This document shows, in pieces, positions 34,426-43,371 of a stretch of 64,000 nucleotides of DNA (positions are counted from its first letter, which is position 1; the number at the start of each line of letters is the position of its first letter). The position numbers and the translations under genes are program-made. The DNA comes from Pseudoalteromonas rhizosphaerae (lineage in GTDB: Bacteria > Pseudomonadota > Gammaproteobacteria > Enterobacterales > Alteromonadaceae): the NCBI RefSeq assembly GCF_902498845.1, contig NZ_CABVLM010000005.1:186001-250000 (forward strand). Direction: 5' to 3'. The notes below the pieces were generated by a model. The model did not search any database, was not told the DNA's origin, and saw nothing but the letters and a program-made list of their open reading frames with translations.

Positions 34426-34785
34426 GTGTTTATTTTGAATTTATCTGTTGCTGTAAGGGTACTACTGATTATTTCGATTGTTTTGCAATCGTTATCGTCT
34501 ATTGCGTCCGCAACTTATGATAGTCATCAAGTAGACGTTGAACACCTGCAAACACAACATGACCATAAAAATGACCCTAATATTATCAAAGAAAACGCAG
34601 GTGATAGTCAGCACGAAATTAAAGATTGTCATCACTGTGGGCATTGCAGTGGTAGCCACCTATCATGGATATTAGTTAGCAATTTAAACAGTACTGCTAA
34701 GTTACATTTCATAAACCGATTTTCCCCTCAGGTAGATCAAACAAAAGATTACCAAGACTCCATATTACGCCCTCCTAAATCTTAA
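34426..34785 (+). CDS. small exported His-rich protein preceding czcCBA
   Basis: 119 residues from GTG 34426 (or TTG 34435; AGGTG suits the latter). It has a signal peptide (VLLIISIVLQSLSSIASA), a His-rich middle (HQVDVEHLQTQHDHKND), the cluster CHHCGHCSGSH and an ending ILRPPKS. Position and composition resemble CzcI, the small regulatory protein found before czcCBA. The Arg-Pro-Pro C-terminus links it to the copL-like proteins elsewhere in this window. Function is inferred. Confidence 0.65.
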   Translation: MFILNLSVAVRVLLIISIVLQSLSSIASATYDSHQVDVEHLQTQHDHKNDPNIIKENAGDSQHEIKDCHHCGHCSGSHLSWILVSNLNSTAKLHFINRFSPQVDQTKDYQDSILRPPKS

Positions 34786-34868
34786 TTTATTTGATTATTA
34801 ATGACCTTTATATCCTGTCACAAGGATAAAAAAGTTGGTGTTTATTAATTTAAAAATTAAGAGTTCAT

Positions 34869-36086
34869 ATGTATTTATATTTAAAAAATGCAGGTGTATG
34901 CCTGTCTATGTGCCTTGTTATAGGCTTTTCAATTAATTCTTATGGCAAGGAAAAAACTACTTCATGGTTAGAAAACCAAATAAATAAAGATCCTGAAATT
35001 ATTGAGGCAAGAGAGTTACTCAAAGCTAGTCAATTTCAGGCAAAAAGCTTGACTAAAGCTATCTATAACCCTGAGTTTGAGGCTAGTTATGAAAAGGAAG
35101 GTGATTTTAAAAACTTTTCAGTTGGTCTGAGTCAAACTATTGATTTATGGGATAAACAGTCATCCAACAAAAACATTGGTGAAATTGTTTTTTACATGAA
35201 TCAACAGCAATTATTAGATTTACTTGAATCAAAGAAAGCCGAAGCACTAATCGCGCTTGTTAATTGGCAGGCTTCCAAAGATGCAGCAAAATTGTTAATT
35301 GAAAAAGAAGAACAACTGCGAACACTGGTTAGCATTGTTGATGAAAAGCAAAAAGTGGGACTACTGGACCCTATTGATGCTGAATTAGTGTATCTAAACC
35401 TAGCACAAACCTTTAGTGAAATTTCCGAATATCAAATTGCGTTAAAGCATGCGGAAGTTCAAGTTCAAGAGTTACTGCCGGATTGGACTCCAGACATAGC
35501 CAAAGGACAGCAGTTTGAGTTTAAGACAACAAATTATTCCTTCAATACAGAATGGGTTAAACAACACCCTAAAGTAAAACTTGCTAAAGCGTATTGGCAA
35601 GAGCAACAAGCCAAGGCTCAACTTAGCACAATAGAAGCTAAAGCTAATCCCACCATTGGGATTAGTGCAGGTGAAAGTGGCAATGAAAGTACAGTTGGAC
35701 TTACATTTTCAATGCCTTTAAATATCAGGAATAACTACTCCGATACTATTAAATTTGCCTACTCAAAATCTATTGCCGCAGAAGCCAAATTTCAGTCGGT
35801 TTTTCGCAAGCAGTCTTTTAAAGCAAAAGCTAACTATGAATCACTTTTGGTTAGTAAAAAATATTACGAACAGTGGTTAAAACTTACCCACGGCAGGTTG
35901 AATAACAGCGAAAAATTACTAAACAAACGCTGGGAAGCAGGTGACATAAATACTTCTGATTATTTATTTGCTTTAAATCAACGGGCAGAAGGACTTCAAA
36001 CAGGAATTCAACTGGAAAAGCAATTCAAGGTTGCCGAAATTTCCTTCATTTCAAGTATGGGTCAGTTATCCAAATTTGAGATTTAA
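34869..36086 (+). CDS. czcC: CzcC-type outer-membrane factor
   Basis: 405 residues: signal peptide (CLSMCLVIGFSINSYG) and two OEP-type repeats (LLKASQFQAKSLTKAIYNPE; FQSVFRKQSFKAKANYESLL). The conserved SVGLSQTIDLWDKQ segment is typical of CzcC/CnrC. It forms the outer-membrane exit duct of the RND pump encoded downstream; the gap to czcB is 55 bp. Confidence 0.88.
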   Translation: MYLYLKNAGVCLSMCLVIGFSINSYGKEKTTSWLENQINKDPEIIEARELLKASQFQAKSLTKAIYNPEFEASYEKEGDFKNFSVGLSQTIDLWDKQSSNKNIGEIVFYMNQQQLLDLLESKKAEALIALVNWQASKDAAKLLIEKEEQLRTLVSIVDEKQKVGLLDPIDAELVYLNLAQTFSEISEYQIALKHAEVQVQELLPDWTPDIAKGQQFEFKTTNYSFNTEWVKQHPKVKLAKAYWQEQQAKAQLSTIEAKANPTIGISAGESGNESTVGLTFSMPLNIRNNYSDTIKFAYSKSIAAEAKFQSVFRKQSFKAKANYESLLVSKKYYEQWLKLTHGRLNNSEKLLNKRWEAGDINTSDYLFALNQRAEGLQTGIQLEKQFKVAEISFISSMGQLSKFEI

Positions 36087-36141
36087 CCGCTCCAATTTTA
36101 AACAAGCGAAATCTCAAATTTATAAAATATAGGTTATAAAA

Positions 36142-37395
36142 ATGAATACAATATTTAGTAAAAAATTATTAGCCGTAGTAATGAGCAGCCTTTTAGTTGG
36201 GCTTACTACGAGTCACATTGCTTTTGGTCAATCGTCAGATGTTTTAGATTCTGCCGCAAAGATTTCACAGCAAGATGTAAAAGAACATAAAGATGATCAT
36301 GACGATCACGAAAAAGGCCATGAAGAAGATAAAGGTGACCAAGACGAGCACGGACATGAAGTTGAAAGTAAAGAGGAAGAGCATGAAGAAGGTATAACTC
36401 TTAGCCCAAAAAAGATGTCACTTGCTAACATAAAAGTGGAAAGCATTGTTCCAGAATATCAATACAGTTCGATATACGCACCCGGTGAAATCAAGGCCAA
36501 TGGTTACAGAAGTTATGTCGTATCTCCTCGTACTGAGTCGGTCATTATTAGTCGCCATGCAGCTCTCGGAGAACACGTAGAAATAGGCCAAAAGTTAGTC
36601 ACATTATTTAGTGAAGCGATGGCACAAGCACAAGGGGACTATTTAATTGCTTCAACAGAATGGCAACGCATTAAAAAACTAGGAAATAAAACCGTCAGCG
36701 AAAGCCGCTTGTTGCTAGCTGAAACAACTTACAACGCTTCTTACGGAAAACTCATTGCTTTAGGGTTAACTGAAAAAGCAATTCAGAGTATTTCTAACAA
36801 AGACATTAAAGCATTTGGGCAATATACATTAACAGCACAGCGTGAAGGCGTAGTGCTTCAAGACGATTTTATCCAAGGGCAACGCGTTAATGCTGGTGAT
36901 ACAGTGATGTTGCTAGCAGACGAAAAGCAACTATGGGTAGAAGCAAAAGTACCGCCTAATAAAAAGCTTGATTTGCCCAAAAACTCTCCGGGGATAGTCA
37001 AATTAGAGGGGCAAAGTTACAACGCAAAAGTCATTCAAGAAGCGCACACCATCGATCCATTAACTAGAACGAGGATAGTTCGTCTGTCAGTCGAAAACAA
37101 AGACGACAACCTCCATTCAGGTATGTTTGTGAAAGTCTATTTTCAATTTTCAACCCAAGAGAAAGTAATGGCTGTGCCGGAAGAAGCCTTGGTCCGCGGT
37201 GCTGATGGTGATTGGACCATATTCGTTGAAGACCACCCCGGAGAATTTAAAGCTGTAGAAATTGAATTAGGACGAGCCTTAGGTGATTTTAGGGAAATAA
37301 TCGGCGTTGAAAGTGGAACACGAATTGTCACCAAAGGCGCTTTCTTTGTTGCTTCTGAAATTGCTAAAGGCGGATTTGATCCGCACAACCACTAA
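36142..37395 (+). CDS. czcB: CzcB-type periplasmic adaptor with His/Glu-rich N-terminus
   Basis: 417 residues. A signal peptide is followed by a striking His/Asp/Glu stretch at about residues 49-82 (KEHKDDHDDHEKGHEED and onward). Next come lipoyl, hairpin and barrel domains (SYVVSPRTESVIISRHAALG; GEHVEIGQKL; LTAQREGVVLQDDFIQGQRV) and GMFVKVYFQF near the end. The acidic His-rich arm is a plausible Zn/Cd/Ni scavenging site. It links the czcC and czcA products, with 11 bp to czcA. Confidence 0.92.
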   Translation: MNTIFSKKLLAVVMSSLLVGLTTSHIAFGQSSDVLDSAAKISQQDVKEHKDDHDDHEKGHEEDKGDQDEHGHEVESKEEEHEEGITLSPKKMSLANIKVESIVPEYQYSSIYAPGEIKANGYRSYVVSPRTESVIISRHAALGEHVEIGQKLVTLFSEAMAQAQGDYLIASTEWQRIKKLGNKTVSESRLLLAETTYNASYGKLIALGLTEKAIQSISNKDIKAFGQYTLTAQREGVVLQDDFIQGQRVNAGDTVMLLADEKQLWVEAKVPPNKKLDLPKNSPGIVKLEGQSYNAKVIQEAHTIDPLTRTRIVRLSVENKDDNLHSGMFVKVYFQFSTQEKVMAVPEEALVRGADGDWTIFVEDHPGEFKAVEIELGRALGDFREIIGVESGTRIVTKGAFFVASEIAKGGFDPHNH

Positions 37396-37406
37396 GGAGA
37401 AATACA

Positions 37407-40400
37407 ATGTTTAATAAAATTATTGATTGGTCCGTAAACAACCGACTCCTTATCTTAATCGCTCTTTTTGCCGCTATTGTTAGTGCAGTAATGGTTATTC
37501 CAAAGTTAAATTTGGATGCCTTCCCTGATGTCACTAACGTTCAGGTTGCCGTGAATACTGAAGCGCCCGGATTGGCAGCGGAAGAAGTTGAACAACTTAT
37601 TACTTATCCGATAGAAGCTGTGATGTACGCCTTGCCTGATGTTGAGCAAGTACGTTCGATTTCTAAAACAGGTTTATCTGGTGTCACTGTCGTTTTTAAA
37701 GAAGGCACCGATATTTACTTTGCTAGGCAACTTGTCTTTGAACGACTTCAAGCGGCAAAAGAATTGATCCCAGAAGGTGTTGGTACACCGAATATGGGAC
37801 CGAACACCTCTGGGTTAGGTCAAGTATTTCAATATTTATTGATATCAGATAAAGACGCTGGTTTTGACGCGATGGCACTTAGAAGTCTCAATGATTGGAT
37901 TGTCAAACTACTTATCATGCCCGTCGATGGTGTTACTGACGTTCTGTCTTTTGGAGGCAACGTTAGGCAATACCAAGTAAACATTGATCCTTCAAAACTT
38001 CTTGAATACGACCTAACCCAAGAAGATGTCGTCACTGCCCTAGATAGCAATAATGCCAATGTTGGCGGCTGGTATATGAATCGAGGCCAAGAACAACTGG
38101 TCATTCGAGGTACGGGGTGGTTTGAAAGTGGAGATGCTGGCATCGGTAATATCAAGCAAGTACCAGTAAAAACCTTCGATGGAACAGTAATAACCGTTTC
38201 TGACATAGCAAAAGTTGGAATGGGCAGCGAAATTCGACAAGGCGCTGTTACCATGACTCGCAAAACAGCAGAGGGCAAAGTCGAGAATCTAGGTGAAGTG
38301 GTTTCAGGTATTGTATTGAAGCGGATGGGGTCAAACACTAAGTCCACCATTGATGGAATCAATGCAAGAATACCACTAATTAATCAAGCGCTTCCAAAAA
38401 GCGTTCGCTTTGAACCCTTCTATGATCAAGCTGATTTAATTGAGAAAGCAGTTAATACCGTCGTTGAAGCACTAGCATTAGCTTTTGTTTTCATCTGTAT
38501 TGTACTGGCGCTTTTCTTAATGAACCTACGGGCAACCTTTTTGGTTTTAATTTCAATTCCTATCTCAATTGGCATTGCTTTGATGATCATGGCTTGGTGG
38601 GGTATTTCTGCCAACCTTATGTCACTGGGTGGAATTGCTGTGGCTATTGGTATGTTGGTCGATGGTTCGGTGGTGATGGTTGAAAACATGTTTAAACATT
38701 TAAATAAGCCAGATTCAACTCACTCAGACAGTGTTCACGCTAGAGTTTCTGCCTCTGACACAGACCCACACGATGTTGAGCATGATGATCACGGTATTGA
38801 ATTGCGTCTCAAGGAAGCAGGCAAAGAAGTCGCCCGTCCGGTATTTTTTGCAGCGTCTATTATCTTAGTGGTATTTACGCCATTATTTAGCTTCGAAGGG
38901 GTAGAAGCAAAACTCTTTCAACCTATGGCAATCAGTATCATCTTAGCGGTAGTATCTGCCATCATGGTGGCCTTGTTTGTTGTGCCTGCTCTGGCTACTT
39001 ATCTGTTTAAAACTGGTGTAAGAGAAAAAGAAAGTTTCGTACTAAAACCTTTAGACAAACTTTACAGAAAAGGGCTTACTTTCGCATTAAAACGCACGAA
39101 GTTAGTCATTTCAGCTTCACTTGTTTTAGTTATCTCTGCATTTGCATTAGTGCCATTTATTGGCACTGAATTTGTTCCTGAGCTAGAGGAAGGGACGATT
39201 AATTTAAGAGCAACCCTCGCTCCTTCTTCTAGTTTAGATACAGCACTTACTGTTGCTCCAATTCTAGAAGAAAAATTAATGACCTTTCCTGAAGTAACTT
39301 ATGCCCTGAGCAGAATTGGACGAGCTGAAATAGGTGGAGATCCAGAGCCTGTGAACAACATAGAAATTTATATAGGATTAAAACCAGTTTCTGAGTGGAC
39401 AAGCGCTTCTAATCGATATGAACTTCAAGCTAAAATGGAAAGGTCACTGGAAGAGTTTCCGGGGTTGCTACTTAACTTTTCTCAGCCCATTGCCACTCGT
39501 GTTGATGAATTATTATCAGGTGTAAAAGCGCAATTAGCAATCAAGCTATTTGGACCAGAGCTTGATGTGTTAGCCAATAAAGGTCAGGAAATTGAAGCAG
39601 TTATTAAAGAAGTTGATGGTGCTAGAGATGTCGCTTTAGAACAAATTGCTGGTGAAGCTCAATTAGTGATCAAGCCTAATAGACAAGAATTGTCACGATT
39701 TGGCCTGTCCGTTATCGACGTAATGGAGGTTGTGCGAGACGGCATTGGTGGCGTCGAGGCAGGGCAAATTATTGATGGCAATGAACGCTACGACATTTAT
39801 GTACGTTTGGAAGAAGAATATCGTCGAAACAAAGAAGCTATTTCAGATATTCGACTTCAATCACCAACTGGGGCTTGGGTGCGCTTAGGTGATGTTGCAT
39901 CCGTTTCATTTGAGTCTGGCCCACCGCAAGTCAGGCGCGATGACGTACAAAGGCGAGTTGTTATTCAAGCAAACGTCCAGAATCGAGATATGGGTAGTGT
40001 TGTAGCTGATATTAGAGAGATAATAGCTAAAAAGGTTGATTTGCCTTCCGGTTATTCTATTTCTATTGGTGGACAATTTGAAAGCCAGCAGCGTGCGCAA
40101 AAAAGGTTAGCTATAGTGGTTCCTTTATCATTAGGGTTAATAGCACTATTGCTTTACTTTGCCTTTGGCTCCGTTGGTCAGGCTATGTTGATACTAGTCA
40201 ATGTACCTCTTGCTGTGATTGGTGGTGTGTTTTCTCTGTATTTGTCAAACCAATACTTATCAGTGCCTAGCTCGGTGGGGTTCATTACCTTATTCGGCGT
40301 TGCAGTATTAAACGGTGTAGTAATGGTAGAGAGCATCAATCAACGTATTAAAGATGGGTTAGACATCTCCAAAGCCGTTTTTGATGGCGCAACCTCTAGA

Positions 40401-40607
40401 TTAAGACCCGTATTAATGACGGCTATCACTTCAGCATTGGGCTTAATCCCAATGTTAATGTCGAGCGGTGTTGGTGCTGAAATACAACGCCCTTTAGCCA
40501 GTGTTATTGTCGGAGGATTAATTACGGCAACCTTATTAACATTATTTGTGCTGCCTGTTTTATACAGTTGGTTTTCTAGGAAGAAAATAAAAGAATTATC
40601 TAGATAG
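37407..40607 (+). CDS. czcA: CzcA-type heavy-metal RND efflux pump (copy 1)
   Basis: 1066 residues, full-length HME-RND transporter. The substrate-channel segment reads RVDELLSGVKAQLAIKLFG, the divalent-metal form rather than the Met form of CusA. The proton-relay helix reads AIGMLVDGSVVMVEN, unlike the DFGLLVDG form of the second czcA, so the two pumps belong to different HME subgroups. An inserted His/Asp-rich cytoplasmic loop (SDTDPHDVEHDDHG) follows that helix at about residues 445-460. Probable substrates are Zn, Cd, Co or Ni. Confidence 0.93.
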   Translation: MFNKIIDWSVNNRLLILIALFAAIVSAVMVIPKLNLDAFPDVTNVQVAVNTEAPGLAAEEVEQLITYPIEAVMYALPDVEQVRSISKTGLSGVTVVFKEGTDIYFARQLVFERLQAAKELIPEGVGTPNMGPNTSGLGQVFQYLLISDKDAGFDAMALRSLNDWIVKLLIMPVDGVTDVLSFGGNVRQYQVNIDPSKLLEYDLTQEDVVTALDSNNANVGGWYMNRGQEQLVIRGTGWFESGDAGIGNIKQVPVKTFDGTVITVSDIAKVGMGSEIRQGAVTMTRKTAEGKVENLGEVVSGIVLKRMGSNTKSTIDGINARIPLINQALPKSVRFEPFYDQADLIEKAVNTVVEALALAFVFICIVLALFLMNLRATFLVLISIPISIGIALMIMAWWGISANLMSLGGIAVAIGMLVDGSVVMVENMFKHLNKPDSTHSDSVHARVSASDTDPHDVEHDDHGIELRLKEAGKEVARPVFFAASIILVVFTPLFSFEGVEAKLFQPMAISIILAVVSAIMVALFVVPALATYLFKTGVREKESFVLKPLDKLYRKGLTFALKRTKLVISASLVLVISAFALVPFIGTEFVPELEEGTINLRATLAPSSSLDTALTVAPILEEKLMTFPEVTYALSRIGRAEIGGDPEPVNNIEIYIGLKPVSEWTSASNRYELQAKMERSLEEFPGLLLNFSQPIATRVDELLSGVKAQLAIKLFGPELDVLANKGQEIEAVIKEVDGARDVALEQIAGEAQLVIKPNRQELSRFGLSVIDVMEVVRDGIGGVEAGQIIDGNERYDIYVRLEEEYRRNKEAISDIRLQSPTGAWVRLGDVASVSFESGPPQVRRDDVQRRVVIQANVQNRDMGSVVADIREIIAKKVDLPSGYSISIGGQFESQQRAQKRLAIVVPLSLGLIALLLYFAFGSVGQAMLILVNVPLAVIGGVFSLYLSNQYLSVPSSVGFITLFGVAVLNGVVMVESINQRIKDGLDISKAVFDGATSRLRPVLMTAITSALGLIPMLMSSGVGAEIQRPLASVIVGGLITATLLTLFVLPVLYSWFSRKKIKELSR

Positions 40608-40746
40608 AAAAATTTTTATAATGAACGAATATCTCACACTTAAGTGACGTTTTGTGTGGGATTACAATCTTAACTGTAGTGGCCAAAATCACTAAACCAC
40701 AACATATTAACTTGAAAGACGATAGTAAAGATTTGAGGAAAACTAA

Positions 40747-41283
40747 GTGCTTGACGTTTTAATTCTTGCTCTAGCCTTAAGTATGGATGCCTTCGCTGTG
40801 TCTGTTGGCTTAGGTGCTAAACAACCAACTAATTTAAATAAACTAGCTTTAAAAGCTGCATTTTACTTTGGCTTTTTTCAATGTGTCATGCCATTATTTG
40901 GTTATTTTAGTGGCAAAGGCGTATCTTCATGGGTAGACGATTATGCGCCTTGGATAGCATTTATCCTGTTATTCTGCGTCGGTGGTAAAATGATTTATGA
41001 ATCATTTGCAGAAGGTATTGAAGAAGACATATCTCAAATCACTCACCGCGTTTTACTCACATTGGCTATTGCAACAAGCATTGATGCGATGGCCGCAGGT
41101 TACGTAATAACCTTAATGGACGTTAATGTTCTGACCGCTTGTTTGACTATCGGTTTTACCACCTTTGCTTTAAGTTGGCTGGGTATATATATTGGCTCTA
41201 AAAGTGGAACCTTACTTGAAAGTAAGGCAGAGCTACTAGGTGGCATTGTACTAATACTTATTGCTTTTAAGGTGTTACTGTAA
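40747..41283 (+). CDS. mntP: MntP-type manganese efflux protein
   Basis: 178 residues from GTG 40747. It is a six-helix membrane protein with the MntP repeats [17 protein letters not shown] and [19 protein letters not shown], each carrying the membrane Asp needed for Mn(II) export, and GGKMIYESF between. The length is typical. It lies 139 bp downstream of czcA; I looked for the Mn riboswitch (yybP-ykoY) in that gap and did not see its conserved pieces. Co-transcription with the czc genes is possible. Confidence 0.9.
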   Translation: MLDVLILALALSMDAFAVSVGLGAKQPTNLNKLALKAAFYFGFFQCVMPLFGYFSGKGVSSWVDDYAPWIAFILLFCVGGKMIYESFAEGIEEDISQITHRVLLTLAIATSIDAMAAGYVITLMDVNVLTACLTIGFTTFALSWLGIYIGSKSGTLLESKAELLGGIVLILIAFKVLL

Positions 41284-41420
41284 TCCCGGTATTTTTACTT
41301 GACACTACACATAAGAATTTAAATCGTTTATTTGCTAAAGCAATAACTTGCCCTTCTCGAATAGGAGGGCATTTACAGCTCCATTCCCCCAAAGGTATTA
41401 ACCAACATTTCATAGATAGT

Positions 41421-41670
41421 TTTGACTCATCTAGTGCAATTTTTGAGGACGCAACCTCTAGATTGAGGCCAGTATTAATGACCGTAATAACTTTTACGCT
41501 AGGTTTATTTTCAAGGTTTAATATCTAACAATGTTGGCGCTGAAAGTCAGCGACAGCTTGCCAGTGTTATTGTTGGTGATTTGATAACGATAACACTGTA
41601 AACGTTATTTATATTACTTGTTTTATATGAGTGGTTCTCTGAGAAGAAAGTAGCAGAATTATACTGTTAA
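41421..41670 (+). pseudogene. decayed 3' end of a czcA gene
   Basis: Translating from about 41421 gives IFEDATSRLRPVLMTVIT, then after lesions NVGAESQRQLASVIVGDLIT and WFSEKKVAELYC before a stop at 41668-41670. This matches the last 80 or so residues of the CzcA at 37407-40607 but with a frameshift and two or more internal stops. It is a relic of a duplicated or replaced RND pump, now stranded after mntP. Confidence 0.85.
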
Positions 41671-41686
41671 TAGCTTAAAAATTTGT

Positions 41687-41727
41687 GAAGTTTCCAAATT
41701 AACGATGGAACCTTTTTTGGAAACTTC
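41687..41727 (-). terminator. hairpin after the second czc operon
   Basis: Perfect 12-bp arms GAAGTTTCCAAA and TTTGGAAACTTC around a 17-base loop, lying 26 bp beyond the last minus-strand gene and followed on that strand by ACAAATTTTT. The large loop makes it a weaker intrinsic terminator candidate. Confidence 0.5.
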
Positions 41728-41752
41728 CACCTTGCTACAGTAGCAAATTTGA

Positions 41753-42085
41753 TTAGAAATTGTTGTGGTTATTTGCTGCCAATACTTCACCATTCTTGGC
41801 TATTTTAAAATAGATTTTCTTATCACTTTTAGGATTATTAGCACTAACCACATAATAGCTATCTTCAACACTCGAAATTGTAAACTGCGATTTTTCTAAG
41901 CTCTTCCATGTATCATCAAGCTTACCAATGGAAAAACCAACATCTTTAAAGGTCATTTTGTTTATCGCTGTTGCTGCAATAACTAGCGCTTTTTGGCCAC
42001 TGATCACTCCATGATCGCTGTGTGCATATACATTTAAGCTTAGTAAAGCCGTACATAGTGCAATAATCGATATTATTTTGTTCAT
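41753..42085 (-). CDS. DUF6488-like small exported protein, end of the second czc operon
   Basis: 110 residues: signal peptide MNKIISIIALCTALLSLNVYA, mature start HSDHG, then a PepSY-like alpha/beta pattern (ISGQKALVIAATAINKM, YYVVSANNPKSDKKIYFKI) and a tail NNHNNF. The family is found with HupE-like and anchor proteins after CzcA. Its role is unknown; His at both ends suggests metal contact. Confidence 0.7.
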   Translation of the reverse strand: MNKIISIIALCTALLSLNVYAHSDHGVISGQKALVIAATAINKMTFKDVGFSIGKLDDTWKSLEKSQFTISSVEDSYYVVSANNPKSDKKIYFKIAKNGEVLAANNHNNF

Positions 42086-42122
42086 TTCATTCTCCAGAGT
42101 TTATATAAATAAGAAATAATTA

Positions 42123-42650
42123 TTATTTCAGACCAATCACTTCGTATTGGCCTTTTACCATAAGCTGTATACCGATAGCGTTATCGGTCTTATTTTTCCA
42201 ATACCAACCATGTGAGCCAGTGAAAGGCGTTGTATAGCTGCCCTTCATTTCATTACTAGTAGCAATGGTATAGCTTTCAAAGTAGCCAGTTGTGTCTCCT
42301 TCAGGCTCACCATGTAGGTCAAAGTACAAAGGCTCACCGTCTGTTAACCACTCATAGGTCATTTTTTCATGTTGCTTCATGAAAAACTTGTATTCAATGC
42401 CGCGTCCCGCAGGTACAGTTACTTCAATTGCTTGGAACTCATCACTCCCTTTATTGGCAATTGGATCAGCTACTGATTGTTGTTCATCACCTGCTGTCGC
42501 TAAAATAGTTAATCCAAGCTTTTCACCAACACCTGTTGGGTCAATATTATATTCGGCTGGCAATATGAGCGTGACTATAGCGATAGCCGCAACGAAAACT
42601 GCTGATACACTCGCTTTAATCAATGTCTTACTACTTACTGTATGTTGCAT
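42123..42650 (-). CDS. single-pass membrane-anchored periplasmic protein
   Basis: 175 residues: one N-terminal helix (ASVSAVFVAAIAIVTLILPAEY) and a beta-rich periplasmic domain (VPAGRGIEYKFFMKQHEKMT, GSHGWYWKNKTDNAIGIQLMV). This matches proteins usually annotated only as 'transmembrane anchor protein' in RND metal operons. It sits 25 bp after the hupE-like gene. Function unknown. Confidence 0.72.
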   Translation of the reverse strand: MQHTVSSKTLIKASVSAVFVAAIAIVTLILPAEYNIDPTGVGEKLGLTILATAGDEQQSVADPIANKGSDEFQAIEVTVPAGRGIEYKFFMKQHEKMTYEWLTDGEPLYFDLHGEPEGDTTGYFESYTIATSNEMKGSYTTPFTGSHGWYWKNKTDNAIGIQLMVKGQYEVIGLK

Positions 42651-42675
42651 ATATTTCTCTTATCTTTTTAATTTA

Positions 42676-43371
42676 TTAAATGGTGAAATAACCTGTTAAT
42701 TGCAGTCCCATCAACATAACACCAGCGCTCATTAATGCAGTGTTAGTCAATGTTGAAAAGCGTTGGAATGATGGTAGCTTTCGCCATGCATTTATAACGA
42801 TCAGGATAATAGCTAGAGCACAAAACTGGCCTAACTCAACCCCCAAATTAAAGGCAATTAAGTTGGTAATAAGACCATCTTCTGGTAATTGGAACTCTTG
42901 TAATTTTGTTGCCAAACCAAATCCATGAAACAGTCCAAAAATCAACACAGCCCATTGAGTACTGGGTTGCCAATTAAAACAACGTTTAAAGCCGCCTAAA
43001 TTATCGAACCCCTTATATATCACCGAGAAACCGATAATTGCGTCAATTAAATAAGCATTAACTTGTATGTCACTCAGCACACCAAATAATAAGGTTGCAC
43101 TGTGTCCAATAGTAAACATGGTGACGTACAAGAGTACGTCACGGCTGCGATATAAAAAGAAAATCACGCCTACTAGAAATAGCAGGTGATCGTACCCCGT
43201 AATCATATGCTTAGCGCCTATGTATAAAAATGGGATAAACTGCACACCTGTATTCTGCTCTAAAAACACTCTAGTTTTATCATCAACACCATGAGCAAAA
43301 GCTTCGATGCTAACAAGTGCTAATAGTGTAATAGTCAAATAAGTTAATATTTTAATCATGTTATTTGGCAT
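42676..43371 (-). CDS. HupE/UreJ-family membrane metal transporter
   Basis: About 231 residues from ATG 43371, which has GGAG upstream; the longer frame to 43392 and the shorter start 43359 are alternatives. It has a signal-like N-terminus ending EAFAHGVDD, then about six helices with family motifs ITGYDHLLFLVGVIFFLY, MFTIGHSATLLFG and LFHGFGLA, whose His and Asp residues suit a Ni/Co-type permease. It overlaps the end of czcA by about 11 bp, so it is coupled to the pump operon. Substrate not decidable. Confidence 0.82.
   Translation of the reverse strand: MPNNMIKILTYLTITLLALVSIEAFAHGVDDKTRVFLEQNTGVQFIPFLYIGAKHMITGYDHLLFLVGVIFFLYRSRDVLLYVTMFTIGHSATLLFGVLSDIQVNAYLIDAIIGFSVIYKGFDNLGGFKRCFNWQPSTQWAVLIFGLFHGFGLATKLQEFQLPEDGLITNLIAFNLGVELGQFCALAIILIVINAWRKLPSFQRFSTLTNTALMSAGVMLMGLQLTGYFTI

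Noticed and set aside
40608..40746. Manganese (yybP-ykoY) riboswitch before mntP
   Set aside because: The conserved riboswitch segments were not visible; only a weak hairpin around TCACAC/GTGTGG was found.
41350..41373. Hairpin TGCCCT/AGGGCA after mntP as a terminator
   Set aside because: Stem of six pairs with an 11-base loop and no T run; too weak to call.
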